From NCBI RefSeq assembly GCF_028281565.1, contig NZ_JANQJQ010000021.1:124001-188000 (forward strand): a DNA stretch of 64,000 nt. Direction: 5' to 3'. Both the position numbers and the translations under genes were made by a program. The notes below the pieces were generated by a model. It saw only the letters and a list, made by a program, of their open reading frames with translations. It was not told the origin of the DNA and ran no database searches. Below are positions 63,055 through 64,000 of this stretch, in pieces; the stretch's first letter is position 1, and every line of letters starts with the position of its first letter. This DNA comes from Seonamhaeicola sp. GTDB lineage: Bacteria > Bacteroidota > Bacteroidia > Flavobacteriales > Flavobacteriaceae.

Positions 63055-64000
63055 ATGAAATCTTTTAAACTTTTTAATTGTATGCTCGCATTTTTTTTCA
63101 CGGGCAGCCTAACTTTAAATGCACAGGAAGGGTTTCCATTTAAACTTCCTAAGGAAAAACCGGATAGGGAGTTGAGTGCCGCTATGGAACGAAATTACAC
63201 CCAATACATGGCACCGCGTCCGGAGCATAATGAACTTTATACACAGTTTAAATATACAGAGCTTAAAGGTTTTGACTATAATGGTTATGATGGAACAATT
63301 TCGCGTAGAGACCCTTCAAAGGTTATTTTTGAAAATGGAAAATACTATGTATGGTACACCTACAGAAATACGCCAACCAAACCGCAAGGAGCAAAAAAAA
63401 GTAATGATAGCATACCTTCTGCTGATTGGGATTTATCAGAAATATGGTATGCAACCAGTACCGATGGGTTTACTTGGGAAGAGCAAGGTGTTGCAATACC
63501 TAGACCACCTAAACCCAATATAGGGTGGCGTTCGGTTTCAACAGCAGATATATTGAAGTTTAAAGGTAAATACTACTTGTATTATCAAGGTTTTATGGAG
63601 GCCAGCGGAAAACGGGGTGATGACTGTCCGGTGGCGGTATCCTATGCAGATTCACCTGATGGCCCCTGGACACCCTACAATAAAATTGCTGTTAACAACG
63701 GAAAAGAAGGGGAATGGGACCAATACTCCATTCATGACCCGCACCCTTTTGTTTATAAAGATAAGATATACCTGTATTACAAATCAGATTTTGACGGGGA
63801 CCCAAAATTGGTTAGAATGTCCGGGTTGGCTATCTCAAAAAACCCACTTGGTCCTTTTGAAAAGTGTCCATTAAATCCTGTTATTAATTCTGGTCACGAA
63901 ACCGTTATGTTTCCATTTAAAGAAGGTATGGCAGCCATGGTGCTTAAAGATGGAAATGAACACTTTACTATTCAGTATGCGGAGGATGGTATTAATTTTG
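63055..64000 (+). CDS. GH117-like glycosidase (3' partial)
   Basis: An open frame of 315 codons runs from the ATG at 63055 to the window edge without a stop. The product has a signal peptide (MKSFKLFNCMLAFFFTGS at the start, cleavage near LNAQE) and the GH117 propeller: SRRDPSKVIF with the catalytic-type Asp, a DPDG-type blade, SIHDPHPFVY with the second Asp, and NSGHETVMFPF with the conserved histidine. It differs from the GH117 at 2697 in most loops and has an insertion near residues 105-125 (PTKPQGAKKSND), so it may act on a differently decorated substrate. It follows the second SusC/SusD pair. Family clear, specificity unknown. Confidence 0.82.
   Translation, partial: MKSFKLFNCMLAFFFTGSLTLNAQEGFPFKLPKEKPDRELSAAMERNYTQYMAPRPEHNELYTQFKYTELKGFDYNGYDGTISRRDPSKVIFENGKYYVWYTYRNTPTKPQGAKKSNDSIPSADWDLSEIWYATSTDGFTWEEQGVAIPRPPKPNIGWRSVSTADILKFKGKYYLYYQGFMEASGKRGDDCPVAVSYADSPDGPWTPYNKIAVNNGKEGEWDQYSIHDPHPFVYKDKIYLYYKSDFDGDPKLVRMSGLAISKNPLGPFEKCPLNPVINSGHETVMFPFKEGMAAMVLKDGNEHFTIQYAEDGINF

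Noticed and set aside
63176-63874. Two plus-strand frames within the GH117-like gene
   Set aside because: They are out of frame with the continuous 315-codon GH117 frame that starts at 63055, which has a signal peptide and family motifs.

Overview
The window is AT-rich DNA whose codon use, lipoprotein signals, SusC/SusD pairs, FecR/sigma pair, hybrid two-component regulator and TAnnTTTG-type promoter boxes all point to a marine Bacteroidetes bacterium (Flavobacteriaceae-like). Almost all of it is one large polysaccharide utilisation locus. The enzyme set (two GH117-type anhydro-galactosidases, an agarase/porphyranase-like GH16, two GH2 enzymes, sulfatases and a route for 3,6-anhydro-L-galactose) points to an agar- or porphyran-type red-algal galactan. 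The exact polymer is an inference.

Layout. 2-2177: end of a membrane cytochrome c/leucine-rich-repeat protein, and a cysteine-repeat lipoprotein with a probable sugar-binding domain. 2697-4855: GH117 lipoprotein and an IclR-family regulator. 5240-15495: a plus-strand operon with a Zn-alcohol dehydrogenase, KduD-like SDR, sulfatase, AldA-like aldehyde dehydrogenase, GH3, enolase-superfamily cycloisomerase, aldose epimerase and RhaT-like transporter. 15868-22454: beta-propeller/HEAT/cytochrome c lipoprotein, GH2 and a DUF5060 glycosidase. 31118-22548 (minus strand): GH2, GH16, DUF1593 protein, an unassigned GH67/GH20-like lipoprotein and a GFOR-like oxidoreductase. 31421-42425: ACS-family MFS transporter, sugar-acid dehydratase, KDPG/KDPGal aldolase, DgoD, SMP-30 lactonase, a sulfatase-lactonase fusion and an FG-GAP/UnbV lipoprotein. 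42782-51830: SusC/SusD and a hybrid two-component regulator. 51872-55189 (minus): second FG-GAP/UnbV lipoprotein. 55353-62753: ECF sigma, FecR anti-sigma, STN-type SusC and SusD. 63055 to the end: a second GH117-like gene, cut by the window edge.

How the genes may work together. SusC/SusD pairs import oligosaccharides. GH16, GH2, GH117 and sulfatases trim them to galactose and 3,6-anhydro-L-galactose. Anhydro-galactose would go through the aldehyde dehydrogenase, cycloisomerase, Zn-dehydrogenase and SDR to 2-keto-3-deoxygluconate. Galactose appears to have an oxidative route to lactone, galactonate, 2-keto-3-deoxy-galactonate and finally pyruvate plus a triose. Several oxidising and lactone-opening proteins of this second route carry export signals and an aldonate-type transporter is present, so the early steps may occur in the periplasm. 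No 2-keto-3-deoxy-sugar-acid kinase is seen in the window.

No tRNA, rRNA, CRISPR array, insertion sequence or phage gene was seen. Small palindromic repeats are scattered between genes.
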